64,000 nucleotides of DNA from Lysinibacillus sp. SGAir0095 (lineage in GTDB: Bacteria > Bacillota > Bacilli > Bacillales_A > Planococcaceae). Positions 46,985 to 56,024 of this stretch are shown one piece after another (position 1 is the first letter of the stretch; every line of letters starts with the position of its first letter). The translations under genes were made by a program, and so were the position numbers. The notes beneath the pieces are model-generated. The model made no database searches, had not been told where the DNA came from, and saw only the letters and a list, made by a program, of their open reading frames with translations. Location of the stretch: assembly GCF_005491425.1 (NCBI RefSeq), contig NZ_CP028083.1:1264001-1328000 (forward strand), written 5' to 3'.

Positions 46985-47941
46985 GTGATGAAGGTAGTTC
47001 ATTTAAAATATCCGCATCAACTAAATCTAGCAAACGAATTGTCATCTGCCTATTCTTTAGCAGTAGGTTTTTTTGATGGCGTACATAAAGGGCATCAGGC
47101 AGTTATCCAAAACGCAAAGGAAATGGCAAAGCAATTAAATATCGAAAGCGCTGTCATGACATTTGATCCACATCCATCTATTGTTTTAGGTGGACGCAAA
47201 GAAAAGGTATTTTACATAACACCCTTACAGCAAAAGCTTGATGTATTGGAAGAATTCGGTGTAGACAATGTTTTTGTCGTTCATTTTACATCTGATTTTG
47301 CGAAACTTTCACCAGAAGATTTTATCCAATATTTTATTAGAGATTTAAATGTGAAGCATGTGTCCGCTGGCTTTGATTATTCTTTTGGCAAATTTGGAAA
47401 AGGGAATATGGAAATTATGAAAGAGCTTAGCAACGGGGAGTATGGTGTCACTGTCATTGATAAACAAACGGATGACGAAGAAAAAATCAGCTCCACTAGA
47501 ATTCGAAAATACTTGCAAGATGGCGATATGGAAAGTGCCGCACAGCTTTTAGGACGCGCCTTTGAAGTGCCGGGGATTGTTGTTCATGGTGATAAGCGAG
47601 GCCGTACAATCGGGTTTCCAACAGCAAATATTCAATCCATGGAAGGAAGCTTCATTCCAGCTACAGGCGTATATGCAGTCAAAATCCTGGTACAAAATAA
47701 ATGGTATGATGGCGTTTGTAATGTCGGCTATAAACCGACCTTTAAAAACCCAGAGGACAAACAGCTTTCAATCGAAGTGCATATTTTGGACTTCGATAAA
47801 AACATCTACGGCGAAGAAGTAAAAGTAGGCTGGTATAAAAGAATCCGCAGTGAGAAGAAATTTGATGGAATTGAATCGTTAAAAGCGCAAATCGAGAAAG
47901 ATAAAAACGAAGCCATTGAATATTTCATCGCACATTCGTAA
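46985..47941 (+). CDS. ribF: Bifunctional riboflavin kinase/FAD synthetase
   Basis: 318 residues. The N-terminal FMN adenylyltransferase domain has LAVGFFDGVHKGHQAVIQNA (nucleotide-binding HxGH-like). The C-terminal riboflavin kinase has GRTIGFPTANIQS and GVCNVGYKPTF. It converts riboflavin to FMN and FAD. GTG 46985 is 7 nt after AGGAGG; ATG 46988 is an equal alternative. The B. subtilis name is ribC. Confidence 0.96.
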   Translation: MMKVVHLKYPHQLNLANELSSAYSLAVGFFDGVHKGHQAVIQNAKEMAKQLNIESAVMTFDPHPSIVLGGRKEKVFYITPLQQKLDVLEEFGVDNVFVVHFTSDFAKLSPEDFIQYFIRDLNVKHVSAGFDYSFGKFGKGNMEIMKELSNGEYGVTVIDKQTDDEEKISSTRIRKYLQDGDMESAAQLLGRAFEVPGIVVHGDKRGRTIGFPTANIQSMEGSFIPATGVYAVKILVQNKWYDGVCNVGYKPTFKNPEDKQLSIEVHILDFDKNIYGEEVKVGWYKRIRSEKKFDGIESLKAQIEKDKNEAIEYFIAHS

Positions 47942-47944
47942 CAG

Positions 47945-47973
47945 TTGATTGTAAATCTGAAGTATGGTACTAT
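47945..47973 (+). promoter_or_regulatory. Sigma-A promoter of rpsO
   Basis: TTGATT (47945-47950), a 17-nt spacer and TACTAT (47968-47973) lie just after the ribF stop. The ~100-nt leader that follows contains AGCAC/GTGCT pairing near 47989-48030, consistent with an S15-binding leader. Confidence 0.6.
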
Positions 47974-48077
47974 TCATTAAGTGCCAACAAGCACAAAACC
48001 TTGGCTCGGCTTTTCGATTCTCCAACGACTGCTGTGCTAGAGGTGTAAATAATTACTATTTGGGAGGTCCATTTAAC

Positions 48078-48347
48078 ATGGCAATTACAAAAGAACGCAA
48101 AAATGAAATTATCGCTGAGTTCCAAACTCACGAAGGGGACACTGGTTCTCCAGAAGTGCAAATCGCAGTATTAACTGCTGATATCAACGCTTTAAACGCT
48201 CACTTAAGCACTCACAAAAAAGATTTCCACTCTCAACGTGGTCTTCTTAAAAAAATCGGTCGTCGTCGTCACTTATTAAAGTATCTTCGTGAAACTGATG
48301 TACAACGTTACCGTGAATTAATCAAACGTTTAGGCTTACGTCGATAA
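48078..48347 (+). CDS. rpsO: 30S ribosomal protein S15
   Basis: 89 residues, the universal length, from ATG 48078 with a TTGGGAGGTC SD (an in-frame upstream ATG at 47964 lies in the promoter region). [19 protein letters not shown] and [19 protein letters not shown] are S15 hallmarks. It binds the 16S central domain. It precedes pnpA, as is common. Confidence 0.98.
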   Translation: MAITKERKNEIIAEFQTHEGDTGSPEVQIAVLTADINALNAHLSTHKKDFHSQRGLLKKIGRRRHLLKYLRETDVQRYRELIKRLGLRR

Positions 48348-48450
48348 TACATGCCTGAAGCGGCTTATAGGCTCAATACTCGCTATTTGCGATGAGAGCC
48401 TGGCTGCTAAAAGCTAGACATAAGGAAGCGGGAACGGTCCTGAGTTTAAC
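48348..48450 (+). other. Structured RNA segment downstream of rpsO
   Basis: About 100 nt with nested pairing: GGCTC (48370-48374) / GAGCC (48396-48400) around TCGC (48380-48383) / GCGA (48389-48392). AAGCGGCT and AGCCTGGCT-like flanks could extend it. No open frame. It is either part of the rpsO 3' end or a leader-type fold. Confidence 0.35.
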
Positions 48451-48475
48451 AAAGCGGGAACATTCCCGCTTTTTA
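48451..48475 (+). terminator. Terminator after rpsO
   Basis: AAAGCGGGA (48451-48459) pairs with TCCCGCTTT (48464-48472) around a 4-nt loop and ends in TTTTT. The 292 nt from here to pnpA are AT-rich; a weak TATATT at about 48721 is the only promoter hint. Confidence 0.82.
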
Positions 48476-48767
48476 TTTATGTAAAAAGTGTATGGTCAAA
48501 TATAACAATTACGCCGCTTATCAGTATTTAATTGTAAAATTTGGACAAGTTAATAATAAGAAATTTTTTGAATAGATCCTCAATCATTCATAAAAATGAA
48601 ATGATTTTAAGATAATAGATAAATATCTCCTAAAATAATTGTAAAAAATATGCGAATTAGACATAATTAGATAGAAAATATTTAGCATAGAAATTGGTTT
48701 TTTGATACACTTACTATGATTATATTCGTGACGAAAGTGTGTTCTAGAAGAGAAAGGGGTTCATTAA

Positions 48768-50882
48768 ATGACCGAAAAGAAAGTCTATTCCTATGAATGG
48801 GCTGGCCGACAACTAGTAGTAGAAGTAGGACAGCTAGCAAAACAAGCAAATGGTGCTGCATTAATTCGATACGGTGAATCAGCGGTACTAGCAACAGCAA
48901 CAATGTCAAAATCACCAAAACCATTAGATTTCTTCCCATTAACTGTAAACTATGAAGAACGTCTATATGCAGCAGGTAAAATTCCTGGAGGATTCATTAA
49001 ACGTGAAGGACGTCCATCAGAGCATGCGATTCTAGTTTCACGCCTTATCGACCGTCCTATCCGTCCAATGTTCCCAGATGGCTTCCGTAATGAAGTACAA
49101 GTTATTTCGATGGTTATGTCATCAGATCCAAACTGCCCAACAGATGTAGCTGCTATGTTCGGCTCTTCTTTAGCTTTAGCTGTTTCGGACATTCCTTTTG
49201 ATGGCCCTATCGCAGGTGTACATGTTGGTTATATCGATGGAGAATTCGTCCTGAATCCAACAACTGAACAATCAGAAAAAAGTACTGTTCACTTAACAGT
49301 AGCAGGAAACAAGGATGCCATCAACATGGTTGAAGCTGGTGCATTAGAAGTGACAGAGGAAATCATGCTGGAAGCAATTATGTTCGGTCATGAAGAAATT
49401 AAAAAGTTAATTGCCTTCCAAGAACAAATTGTTGCAGACATGGGCAAAGAAAAAATCGCGGTGGAGTTATATGAGGTAGATCAAGAACTTCAAGCACAAG
49501 TAAAAGCGATGTGTGAAGAAGAAATGATCGCTGCCATCCAAACTGTTGAAAAGCATGCTCGTGAAGAAGCAATCGGTGTTGTAAAAGAACGCGTGATGGC
49601 TAGTTACGAAGAGCAAGAAGCAGATGATGAAACATTAAAACAAGTAAAAACAATTTTAGATAAAATGGTGAAAGAAGAAGTTCGCCGTCTAATTACAGAA
49701 GATAAAGTTCGTCCAGATGGTCGTAAACCGGATGAAATCCGTCCATTATCTTCTGAAGTAGGATTATTGGAACGTACTCACGGTTCAGGTCTGTTTACAC
49801 GTGGACAAACTCAAGCATTATCCATCTGTACTTTAGGACCTCTTGGTGATGTTCAAATTATTGATGGCTTAGGACTTGAAGAGTCAAAACGCTTTATGCA
49901 CCACTATAACTTCCCACAATTCTCTGTTGGGGAAACAGGACCAATTCGCGGACCAGGTCGTCGTGAAATCGGTCACGGTGCTTTAGGTGAACGTGCACTA
50001 CTTGCCGTTATTCCGGATGAAGCGGACTTCCCATACGCAATCCGTTGTGTATCAGAAGTATTGGAATCAAATGGTTCAACTTCCCAAGCTTCGATTTGTG
50101 CATCAACACTTGCCATGATGGATGCGGGTGTGCCAATTAAAGCACCTGTAGCAGGTATTGCAATGGGTCTTGTGAAAAAAGGCGAGCACTACACGATCTT
50201 AACGGATATCCAAGGTATGGAAGACCACCTGGGAGACATGGACTTTAAAGTTGCCGGTACTGCTAAAGGTGTAACTGCACTTCAAATGGACATCAAAATC
50301 GATGGACTATCACGCAACATTTTAGAAGAAGCATTACAACAAGCAAAAGCAGGCCGTATGATTATTCTGGATTCAATGCTTGCAACACTTGCGGAATCCC
50401 GTACGAATCTTTCTAAATACGCACCAAAAATTGAAGTGATTAAAATCAATCCAGAAAAAATCCGTGACGTTATCGGATCTGGTGGTAAAACAATCAACAA
50501 AATTATCGACGAAACTGGCGTGAAAATCGACACAGAACAAGATGGGACAATCTACATTTCTTCAGCAAATGAAGAAATGAACAAACGTGCCAAAGAAATT
50601 ATCGAATCCATCGTACGTGAAGCTAAAGTAGGCGAATACTACATGGCAACAGTAAAACGTATCGAGAAATTCGGTGCATTCTGTGAAATCTTCCCAGGAA
50701 AAGACGGCTTACTGCACATTTCTGAAATCCAAGAGGAACGCACGAACAAAGTTGAAGACGTTCTAAAACTTGGCGACGAATTACTAGTAAAAGTCATCGA
50801 AATCGATAACCAAGGCCGCGTCAACCTATCTCGCAAAGTAGTCATCAAAGAAGAAAAAGAACGCGCAGAGCAAGCTGAATAA
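48768..50882 (+). CDS. pnpA: Polynucleotide phosphorylase
   Basis: 704 residues. Two RNase PH domains are separated by a helical linker. [20 protein letters not shown] marks the second core. A KH domain ([20 protein letters not shown]) and an S1 domain ([20 protein letters not shown]) finish the chain. It degrades RNA 3' to 5' using phosphate and is a main exonuclease in Bacillus. An AGAAAGGGG SD precedes ATG 48768. It is followed at once by a terminator and a repeat array. Confidence 0.98.
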   Translation: MTEKKVYSYEWAGRQLVVEVGQLAKQANGAALIRYGESAVLATATMSKSPKPLDFFPLTVNYEERLYAAGKIPGGFIKREGRPSEHAILVSRLIDRPIRPMFPDGFRNEVQVISMVMSSDPNCPTDVAAMFGSSLALAVSDIPFDGPIAGVHVGYIDGEFVLNPTTEQSEKSTVHLTVAGNKDAINMVEAGALEVTEEIMLEAIMFGHEEIKKLIAFQEQIVADMGKEKIAVELYEVDQELQAQVKAMCEEEMIAAIQTVEKHAREEAIGVVKERVMASYEEQEADDETLKQVKTILDKMVKEEVRRLITEDKVRPDGRKPDEIRPLSSEVGLLERTHGSGLFTRGQTQALSICTLGPLGDVQIIDGLGLEESKRFMHHYNFPQFSVGETGPIRGPGRREIGHGALGERALLAVIPDEADFPYAIRCVSEVLESNGSTSQASICASTLAMMDAGVPIKAPVAGIAMGLVKKGEHYTILTDIQGMEDHLGDMDFKVAGTAKGVTALQMDIKIDGLSRNILEEALQQAKAGRMIILDSMLATLAESRTNLSKYAPKIEVIKINPEKIRDVIGSGGKTINKIIDETGVKIDTEQDGTIYISSANEEMNKRAKEIIESIVREAKVGEYYMATVKRIEKFGAFCEIFPGKDGLLHISEIQEERTNKVEDVLKLGDELLVKVIEIDNQGRVNLSRKVVIKEEKERAEQAE

Positions 50883-50892
50883 TAATTAGCAG

Positions 50893-50923
50893 GTGGAGGG
50901 GAGTTGTTCCCTCCGCTTTTTTT
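50893..50923 (+). terminator. Terminator after pnpA
   Basis: GTGGAGGG (50893-50900) pairs with CCCTCCGC (50909-50916), one G-U, and runs into TTTTTTT. Confidence 0.85.
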
Positions 50924-51020
50924 GTTTTGGAGAGGAGTTCTGGTAAAGCGAGTTTTGAAGGAATAGTGGTGAGAAAATTGCATCTTATGGGAATGATGTA
51001 CTCTCTGACAGAAAAGCGGA

Positions 51021-51591
51021 GGGAGAAGAGCATTAGAAGAATGATGAAGCACTTTCACATAAGAGTTACGGTGTGAGAAGTGCATCATAGAGAGTGTGAA
51101 GCACTTTTTAGGAGGATAAACAGTGAGAAAAGTGCATCATAAGAAGGATGAAGCACTTTCACGTAGGAGTTATGGTGTGAGAAGTGCATCATAGAGAGTG
51201 TGAAGCCCTTTCTAGGAGGATAAGCAGTGAGAAAAGAGCATCATAAGAAGGATGAAGCACTTTCACTTAAGAGTAGCGGTGTGAGAAGTGCATCATAGAG
51301 AGTGTGAAGCCCTTTCTAGGAGGATAAACAGTGAGAAAAGTGCATCAGAAGGAGGATGAAGTACATTCTGATAGGAGTTGCGGTGTGAGAAGTGCATCAT
51401 AAGGAGTGTGAAGCACTTTCTAGGAGGATAAGCAGAGAAAAAAGTGCATCATAAGAAGGATGAGGCACTTTCACGTAAGATTTACGGTGTGAGAAATGTA
51501 TCAGACGTAAGCGTTGCGGTGTGAGAAGTGCATCATAGGGAGTGTGAAGCACTTTTTGGAAGTAAAAGCAGAGAGAGGTACATCATATCTA
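51021..51591. repeat. Tandem array with 52-nt period, downstream of pnpA
   Basis: GAAGCACTTT-type cores begin at 51047, 51099, 51151, 51203, 51255, 51307, 51359, 51411 and 51463, each exactly 52 nt apart. A tenth follows at 51547 after an 84-nt step. Two unit types alternate, one with AGAAGGATGAAGCAC and one with AGAGTGTGAAGCAC, giving a 104-nt higher order. In each unit AAGTGCATCAT and ATGAAGCACTT (or TGTGAAGCAC) form a hairpin with one internal A/A mismatch. No coding frame spans it. Confidence 0.85.
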
Positions 51592-51662
51592 GAATCAAAC
51601 GCATTCTATAGCAACAAGCAACCGGGATGCTTTTCATAAGTGGGAACACAAACATAAAAGCC

Positions 51663-51715
51663 AAAAAGAGTCACCTCACAAAATCGGTCCTCAAACCGAT
51701 TTCCAAGGTAACTCT
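51663..51715 (-). terminator. Terminator of the ABC transporter operon (minus strand)
   Basis: On the minus strand AGAGTTACC pairs with GGTGACTCT and is followed by TTTTTGG. An inner stem AAATCGGT/ACCGATTT makes the hairpin long. It lies just beyond the permease stop at 51722. Confidence 0.75.
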
Positions 51716-51721
51716 CTCTAA

Positions 51722-53005
51722 TTATAATTCTTGTCGCAAAGCTTGGATAACTTCAATTTTTGTTGCATTTCGGGCTGGTCGCAAGCCAGATAATATGGCG
51801 ACTGCTAAACTAATGCCTCCTGCAATCACCACTAAACTCCATGGAATAAGAGAAAACGTAATCTCGTAAGATGACAAGTCTGCATCAGATAAAGCGAATG
51901 AGACTACATAAGGTAAAATCGCATTGGCAGCGAAACTAATCGCGTAAGAAACGATGATGGCTAAAGCAGTACCCAATACACCGATAAAAGTACTTTCCAT
52001 TAAGAATAAGCGTTGAATTAATGAAGGTGAAGCACCGATTGCTTTTAAAACACCGATTTCGCGTGTTCTTTCTGTCACCGCCATCGTCATCGTATTGAAA
52101 ATCCCGATGGAAGCAATGAGAATTGCGATAGTTCCAATAAAAATGAGTCCGATTTTAAAGATCAAGAAAAACATATCAAGCTCTTCTAATTGTTCGATTT
52201 GTGAATAGACTTGGTAATCTTCCGCTTTTAGGAGTTCCAATACAGGCATAACATTTTCGATAGAATCCACATAAATTTTAGTTGTAGGGTAGGTGATTAA
52301 TTCAGGAAATAGGTCTAAAAGAGAATCACTAAATAGAATTTTTGAATCGCTATACCAATCATAGGAAGGTTCTTTTAGTATCCCGACAATCGTAAAAGTA
52401 GCCGGTTCCATATATTCCTGTGTGTTGTCATCGAATAGCTGCAGTGATACTTCCGTATTTAAAAGCTCGCCCTTATAGCCTACTTCTGACTCCTCATAAT
52501 TAGCTTCCGATTCATCTACTTCCTTTGAATTATCTGCTATTTTAGCCAAGTCTGCTTCATTCAGCAAATTTTGTGCGTAATGATAGCCTACAACAATTTC
52601 ATTGGCTTTTTCTGGTAAGCGACCTTCACTTAGGTCAGAAGGAAGTTGTTTTTGTGCTTCCATATCAACGATAGCAGCATTGCTTTCTCCTTCACGATCC
52701 TCCAAAGTTGTTTTCACCAAACCACTAATATCTGCTCTATTTAAGACAACATTAACATGCTCGATGTCTTCGATATAGGTTACATCTTCCTCTGAAAGCT
52801 TTTCATCACCCCAGAGTTCTATTTGGGTAATGGCTTCATCATTTAAGATTTCACTTTTCATCGTATGCTGAATGCCAAATCCAATCGAAGCCAAAACAAT
52901 TAAAAAAGCACAGCCAATCATGGCAGCTAATACGGTCATGGTCACTCGGAGTTTATTTTTCTTCATATGTTGAAATACAAATTGGTATTGGTCTTTAAAT
53001 AACAT
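51722..53005 (-). CDS. ABC transporter permease, MacB/FtsX type
   Basis: 427 residues. A helix near the N-terminus (about 19-42, TMTVLAAMIGCAFLIVLASI) is followed by a ~230-residue extracytoplasmic MacB-like domain. Three C-terminal helices close the FtsX domain (IGTIAILIASIGIFNTMTMA, then TREIGVLKAIGASPSLIQRL). This class exports peptides, antibiotics or lipoproteins, or works as a mechanotransmitter. The substrate cannot be told from sequence. It overlaps the ATPase gene by 11 nt. It is divergent from mlpA. Confidence 0.9.
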   Translation of the reverse strand: MLFKDQYQFVFQHMKKNKLRVTMTVLAAMIGCAFLIVLASIGFGIQHTMKSEILNDEAITQIELWGDEKLSEEDVTYIEDIEHVNVVLNRADISGLVKTTLEDREGESNAAIVDMEAQKQLPSDLSEGRLPEKANEIVVGYHYAQNLLNEADLAKIADNSKEVDESEANYEESEVGYKGELLNTEVSLQLFDDNTQEYMEPATFTIVGILKEPSYDWYSDSKILFSDSLLDLFPELITYPTTKIYVDSIENVMPVLELLKAEDYQVYSQIEQLEELDMFFLIFKIGLIFIGTIAILIASIGIFNTMTMAVTERTREIGVLKAIGASPSLIQRLFLMESTFIGVLGTALAIIVSYAISFAANAILPYVVSFALSDADLSSYEITFSLIPWSLVVIAGGISLAVAILSGLRPARNATKIEVIQALRQEL

Positions 53006-53690
53006 GGGTCATACCTCCAACTAGTACGCCATCTGTCATGCGAAATTGACGATTTGCAGTAGATGCAACTTCTTCGTCATGCGTGATGATGACAAACGTT
53101 AAATTTTCTTCCTGATTGAGCTTTTGGATGAGAGCTAAAATCTCTTGTTCGGTTTGGGAGTCAAGGCTACCTGTAGGCTCGTCCGCTAAAATAATCGGCG
53201 GGTTCGTGATTATCGCTCTTGCAATGGAAACACGCTGCTGTTGCCCTCCTGAAAGTTCATTTGGATAATGGTCGGCTACTTCTGTTAAACCTACTTTTTT
53301 CAGGATTTCAGAGACTTTTTTTTCACGAATTACGCTACTGATACCTTTTAACTTCAAAGGAAGCTCGATGTTTTCGAAGACCGTTTGTGCCGGAAGCAAT
53401 TGAAAGTTTTGAAAGATAAATCCGAAATGATCTAGACGAAATGCGGCACTCTGCTTTTCGTTATAGCCGGCAATTTCAGTATTGTTCACCATAATTGACC
53501 CGGAATCGGGCTTCATAAAACCGGCAATAATCTGCAATAAAGTAGACTTCCCTGATCCACTTTTTCCGACAATGGCGATTATTTCTCCACGTTCTATGTG
53601 AAAGCTAATGCCTTTTAATACTTCAACCTTTTTCTCGCTGCCCTTCTTTCCAATTGAAAAGGTATGGTGCAGAGAATTCACTGTTATCAT
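52995..53690 (-). CDS. ABC transporter ATP-binding protein, LolD/MacB type
   Basis: 231 residues. Walker [10 protein letters not shown] at 42-50, Q-loop [20 protein letters not shown], signature [14 protein letters not shown] and Walker [12 protein letters not shown] are all intact. It pairs with the permease gene downstream. AAAGGA lies 10 nt before ATG 53690. No sensor kinase or regulator sits nearby, although the promoter looks regulated (see the tandem-site entry). Confidence 0.94.
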   Translation of the reverse strand: MITVNSLHHTFSIGKKGSEKKVEVLKGISFHIERGEIIAIVGKSGSGKSTLLQIIAGFMKPDSGSIMVNNTEIAGYNEKQSAAFRLDHFGFIFQNFQLLPAQTVFENIELPLKLKGISSVIREKKVSEILKKVGLTEVADHYPNELSGGQQQRVSIARAIITNPPIILADEPTGSLDSQTEQEILALIQKLNQEENLTFVIITHDEEVASTANRQFRMTDGVLVGGMTHVI

Positions 53691-53724
53691 AAGTTTTCAT
53701 TCCTTTGTTTATTGAGTTAACTTT

Positions 53725-53779
53725 ATTGTAGCGATCGAATCTGAAGATATAGGAAGGACAATTCTTAAGAAATTCTTAA
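53725..53779 (-). promoter_or_regulatory. ABC operon promoter with OmpR-type tandem site
   Basis: On the minus strand TACAAT (53725-53730) is a good -10, but no -35 hexamer is present 17 nt upstream. Instead the 9-mer TTAAGAATT occurs twice (53771-53779 and 53760-53768) with an 11-bp period, about -43 to -62 from the presumed start. Direct repeats one helical turn apart at this distance are typical of OmpR/PhoB-family activators. Confidence 0.5.
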
Positions 53780-53874
53780 ATCATTGTGAAAATATGAATA
53801 CAAAAATAAAAGTTTCTAAGTTGAAGGTTCGAACAGTTTAGCATATGATTAATCAAATAAGCCATTATGATTTT

Positions 53875-54091
53875 GTGACTGACGCAAAGCTTTCGTCACA
53901 GTGGAAAGAAGTGTGACTGACGCAAAGCTTTCGTCACAGTGAAAAGAAGTGTGACTGACGCAAAGCTTTCGTCACAGTGAAAAGAAGTGTGACTGACGCA
54001 AAGCTTTCGTCACAGTGAAAAGAAGTGTGACTGACGCAAAGTTTCGTCACAGCGAAAAGAAGTGCGACTGGCACAGGCTTTCGTCGCTGTA
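53875..54091. repeat. Tandem hairpin array with 38-nt period, upstream of mlpA
   Basis: GTGACTGACGCAAAGCTTTC units start at 53875, 53913, 53951, 53989, 54027 and, diverged, at 54064. The first five steps... are 38 nt and the last 37 nt because unit five lacks one base. Each can fold through GTGAC/GTCAC (or ACTG-ACG against CGTCACAGT). The sixth unit has GCGAC/GTCGC, a paired change. The array ends 30 nt before the mlpA start. Confidence 0.85.
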
Positions 54092-54120
54092 AAAGAATTT
54101 TAGATAGGTGAGGGGAAAAT

Positions 54121-55347
54121 TTGGTTACAGTTTATACTTGTCAAAACGGTGTTCGAATTGTTTCGGAGGAGATTCCTCATGTTCGATCCATCTCAGTGGG
54201 TATCTGGGTGGGGGCAGGCTCCCGATTCGAAATGCCTGAAGAAAACGGGATTACACATTTTATTGAACATATGTTGTTTAAAGGGACGAAAACTAGATCG
54301 GCTAGACAAATCGCTGAAGAGTTTGACCGCATCGGTGGGGAAATAAATGCCTTTACTTCAAAGGAAAATACATGCTATTACGCAAAAGTTTTGGATCATC
54401 ATGGAGAATTAGCTGTTTCGATTTTAGCGGATATGTTTTTCAATTCTACTTTTGATGGGAACGAACTAGACAAAGAACGTCAAGTGGTTCTGGAAGAAAT
54501 CCTCATGAGTGAGGATGCACCAGATGACGATGTTCATGAACAATTATGGCGTGTCATGTATCCAACAGATGCTTTGGGACTACCAATTTTGGGGACGAAT
54601 ACAACGCTCTCAACCTTTACGGCTGACACAATTTGTAATTATATGGAAAAGCATTATTGCCCAGAAAATATTGTCATATCAGTTGCCGGGAATGTGACGA
54701 AGGATTTACTTTTACATATAGAAAAGCTTTTTGGTAGCTATGAACGTTCCAAAAAAGCGGTTGAAACAACCCTGACAAATCCAGCATTCCATTCTGGCAA
54801 ATTTGTAAAAGAACGAGATGTAGAACAATCGCATCTTGCTATTTCCTATCCTGCAATAGGCGTAATGGATCCAAAGTTAAATAGCTTTATCGCATTAAAT
54901 AATATTGTTGGGGGGAATATGTCCTCTCGACTATTCCAGGAAGTAAGAGAAGAGCGCGGATTAGCCTACACGATATACTCATATCAATCCTGTTATGCCG
55001 ATGTGGGTGCATTTACTATTTATGGAAGCACAAACAATCAGCAACTTTCCATCATGCATGATACCATTAATGATACATTGCAGAAAGTGCGATTAAATGG
55101 AATAACGGATACAGAGCTCTTTAACGCGAAAGAACAGCTGAAAGGAAGCTTTGTTTTAGGATTGGAAGGGACCAATTCGCGAATGAGCCGAAATGGACGA
55201 AATGAGCTCATCCATGGCAGCCATAAATCAATTGATGAAATCATTTCGGAAATTGACGAAGTTTCAATGGATAAAGTAAATGAACTGATCCATTCAATCT
55301 TATCAGTAGATCCCGCCATCTCCATTATCGGGCAAGGGGTAAAATAA
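54121..55347 (+). CDS. mlpA: M16 family zinc protease MlpA (YmxG)
   Basis: 408 residues from TTG 54121 with a GGTGAGGGG SD. The inverted zinc motif HxxEH is H46-F-I-E49-H50 and the third ligand Glu lies in LEEILMSEDAPDD near 126. The second half is the non-catalytic M16 domain, including RLFQEVREERGLAYTIYS. It is a peptidase related to mitochondrial processing peptidase; B. subtilis MlpA is a likely metalloprotease with effects on other proteases. It is the usual neighbour of pnpA/ylxY. Confidence 0.93.
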   Translation: MVTVYTCQNGVRIVSEEIPHVRSISVGIWVGAGSRFEMPEENGITHFIEHMLFKGTKTRSARQIAEEFDRIGGEINAFTSKENTCYYAKVLDHHGELAVSILADMFFNSTFDGNELDKERQVVLEEILMSEDAPDDDVHEQLWRVMYPTDALGLPILGTNTTLSTFTADTICNYMEKHYCPENIVISVAGNVTKDLLLHIEKLFGSYERSKKAVETTLTNPAFHSGKFVKERDVEQSHLAISYPAIGVMDPKLNSFIALNNIVGGNMSSRLFQEVREERGLAYTIYSYQSCYADVGAFTIYGSTNNQQLSIMHDTINDTLQKVRLNGITDTELFNAKEQLKGSFVLGLEGTNSRMSRNGRNELIHGSHKSIDEIISEIDEVSMDKVNELIHSILSVDPAISIIGQGVK

Positions 55348-55352
55348 GTAAG

Positions 55353-55392
55353 ACGGTTGGCTTCTATACTATATAGGAGACAACCGTTTTTT
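55353..55392 (+). terminator. Terminator after mlpA
   Basis: ACGGTTG (55353-55359) pairs with CAACCGT (55381-55387), 21-nt loop, then TTTTT. The following ~310 nt up to the sigma-K site hold no gene I can support. Confidence 0.7.
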
Positions 55393-55701
55393 ACTTTAAT
55401 ATTGAACTTTTCTCGCTGGTATTGACGAAAATTATGTTTTTCTAAGGGGATTAGTAATAATGTGCAGGTCCCGTTAAGTAAATTAATATATCTGACATAC
55501 TTTTTGTAGTAATAAAATGGATATCGTTTAACCAATAACTGCCCCAAAATCGTATTTTAATAACCTCTAAAATGCTCTAGATCTACAAAATGAAATTACC
55601 ATAAATAACCACAAATATAATACACCCCTTTAAAAAATTTAATATCGAAAACTACAAATAAAAGAAAGACCTCTGTCATGATGGAGTTTTGAAAAAAGGG
55701 G

Positions 55702-55730
55702 CACCAACAATTCTGGCGTTGCATATAGTA
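55702..55730 (+). promoter_or_regulatory. Sigma-K-type sporulation promoter
   Basis: CACC (55702-55705), a 16-nt spacer and CATATAGTA (55722-55730) match the sigma-K consensus (AC in the -35 region, CATANNNTA at -10). It lies 28 nt before the ymxH start and would drive ymxH-dpaA-dpaB in the mother cell, as known for spoVF of B. subtilis. Confidence 0.7.
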
Positions 55731-55757
55731 ACAATAAGCTCATGGAGGAGGGAAAAC

Positions 55758-56024
55758 ATGCTGCTATCGGAGCTTGCGGAGAAGGAATTAATTGAAATGG
55801 AAAATGGTGTGAGGTATGGCTATTTATCTGAAACGGAATGTCTTTTTGATCCAAAATCCGGCAAAATTTTTGGATTCGAACTACATGAACAATCTGCAAA
55901 AATGCCATTTCAGAAGAAAAAAGCAACGGCACCATTATTTATTCCTTGGGAAGAAATTCATCTGATTGGCGAAGATCGAATTTTATTCCACCGAACATCA
56001 TCAAAAAGAAGGCAGTTTGACTAA
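55758..56024 (+). CDS. ymxH: YlmC/YmxH family PRC-barrel sporulation protein
   Basis: 88 residues from ATG 55758 with a GGAGGAGGG SD. MLLSELAEKELIEMENGVRY followed by a Leu/Glu pattern and FIPWEEIHLIGEDRILF fits the PRC-barrel YlmC/YmxH family. Its function is not established. It abuts dpaA directly and shares its sporulation promoter. Confidence 0.88.
   Translation: MLLSELAEKELIEMENGVRYGYLSETECLFDPKSGKIFGFELHEQSAKMPFQKKKATAPLFIPWEEIHLIGEDRILFHRTSSKRRQFD

Noticed and set aside
51021-51591. CRISPR array
   Set aside because: Spacers are not unique and units are nearly identical over the full 52 nt; no cas genes are near.
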